Source of the DNA: an uncultured Rhodovulum sp. | GTDB taxonomy: Bacteria > Pseudomonadota > Alphaproteobacteria > Rhodobacterales > Rhodobacteraceae | Direction: 5' to 3' | NCBI GenBank assembly: GCA_946221765.1 | Contig: CAMIMK010000043.1 | Span: 1 to 14,712 of the forward strand | Length of the DNA: 14,712 bases | Shown: piece after piece, positions 12,525 through 14,712 of the stretch | Layout of the letters: each line of letters begins with the position of its first letter | Numbering within the stretch: position 1 is the first letter of the stretch | Made by a program: the position numbers and the translations under genes | The notes under the pieces: generated by a model | Databases searched by the model: none | The model's input: only the letters and a program-made list of their open reading frames with translations | Told to the model about the DNA's origin: nothing

Positions 12525-13004
12525 TTAACGCGCTGCCGGCGGGGCCCCGGACTCCCTCCATTGGCGATAGTCGGCGAGAAGCTGTCCGAAATCGGCCATG
12601 TCGGGAAATTCCAGCGTGCTGCGCGGGGCACCGGTGGCCGCCCAGGGCAGCCTGGTCGAGGTGTACATCTCGATATAGGGGACGAACCACGCATGGTCGT
12701 CGAGGATCGGGGCCCGGAGATTGACGAAGGGGCCAAGGGCCGCCATGCGCGAATAGACCCAGGTCTTGCAGATGCGGCAGAAGTGATGCTGCGCCGCACC
12801 ATGGAGCCCGCCGATCTCGGTCTCGCCGGCGACGATCGCGAAGCCCTCGTCGGGGATCGCGATCGAGAGCGAGAAGGCGCTGGCCGTCATCTTCTGGCAG
12901 CCCGGGCAGTGGCAGGCCGAGGTGAGGAGGGGGGCGGCGCTGACGCGGACCCGGAGCCGCCCGCAGCGGCAGCCACCCTCCATCGGTTGCGACCAGTCCG
13001 GCAT
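12525..13004 (-). CDS. GFA/CENP-V family zinc protein
   Basis: A 159-residue protein of the GFA family (named after the glutathione-dependent formaldehyde-activating enzyme; Mss4-like fold). The zinc ligands are all present: C12 and C14 (GGCRCG), C31, C33 and C36 (ACHCPGCQK), and C76 and C79 (HHFCRICK). The family middle is conserved (KMTASAFSLSIAIPDE). Most members have no proven substrate, and the glutathione/formaldehyde activity should not be assumed. The start at 13004 follows GAGGGGGAACGGAG and begins just before the first zinc motif; the longer frame upstream overlaps ureC and is an artefact. It begins 74 bp after ureC in the same direction, so it is probably co-transcribed with urease genes. 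A link to urease function is not established. Confidence 0.92.
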   Translation of the reverse strand: MPDWSQPMEGGCRCGRLRVRVSAAPLLTSACHCPGCQKMTASAFSLSIAIPDEGFAIVAGETEIGGLHGAAQHHFCRICKTWVYSRMAALGPFVNLRAPILDDHAWFVPYIEMYTSTRLPWAATGAPRSTLEFPDMADFGQLLADYRQWRESGAPPAAR

Positions 13005-13078
13005 TGCTCCGTTCCCCCTCTGTCCATGCCCCTCCTCTGGCAATGGGTGGAGGGGCCGGATCGTTCCCGGGCGCGGGA

Positions 13079-14712
<1,634 letters not shown>

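Overview
The window is uniformly very GC-rich (around 70 percent by eye) with alphaproteobacterial gene content: a ~1217-residue B12-dependent ribonucleotide reductase, TldE/PmbA followed by an inositol-phosphatase-family gene, a two-gene TadE/TadG set, a zinc-less MsrB, and a urease cluster with extra small genes between ureC and ureE. I favour the Rhodobacterales (Rhodobacter/Paracoccus relatives) with moderate confidence. That placement rests on family resemblance from memory, not on a database search.

Layout. Positions 1-1546 (minus) hold the 5' end of an inositol-monophosphatase-family gene, overlapped by pmbA/tldE. A 341-bp non-coding stretch with GC-rich hairpins follows. A small cytochrome b561 gene (1888-2385, minus) is divergent from nrdJ (2670-6323, plus). 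The 284-bp space between them is the richest regulatory region in the window. It has an AT-rich direct repeat, a two-site NrdR operator overlapping a sigma70-type promoter, and a ~128-nt leader with a strong long-range stem and a second possible partner at the ribosome-binding site. After nrdJ comes an AT-richer islet (about 50 percent GC) with one unrecognised 129-residue gene (6526-6915). Then come a TadE-like/TadG-like pair (7094-8562), a Tat-exported intradiol-dioxygenase-family gene (8674-9372) and a convergent msrB (9508-9966).

Positions 10236-14712 (minus) are the 3' two-thirds of a urease operon, transcribed ureC - GFA-family gene - DUF1127 gene - ureE - ureF - ureG. UreC runs off the right edge, and its metal and catalytic residues fall at the classical urease positions. 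UreE, UreF and UreG are the nickel-delivery proteins and are translationally coupled (14-nt ureE/ureF overlap, ATGA ureF/ureG overlap). ureDAB would be expected just beyond the right edge.

Most of the window is ordinary chromosomal sequence. The parts I find least explained are the nrdJ leader RNA, the AT-rich islet with its orphan beta-strand-rich protein, the cysteine-rich DxDYND-type C-terminus of the TadG-like protein, and the GFA/DUF1127 insertion with a refoldable RNA in front of ureE. I do not see a CRISPR array, transposase, tRNA or rRNA gene, or an obvious defence system.
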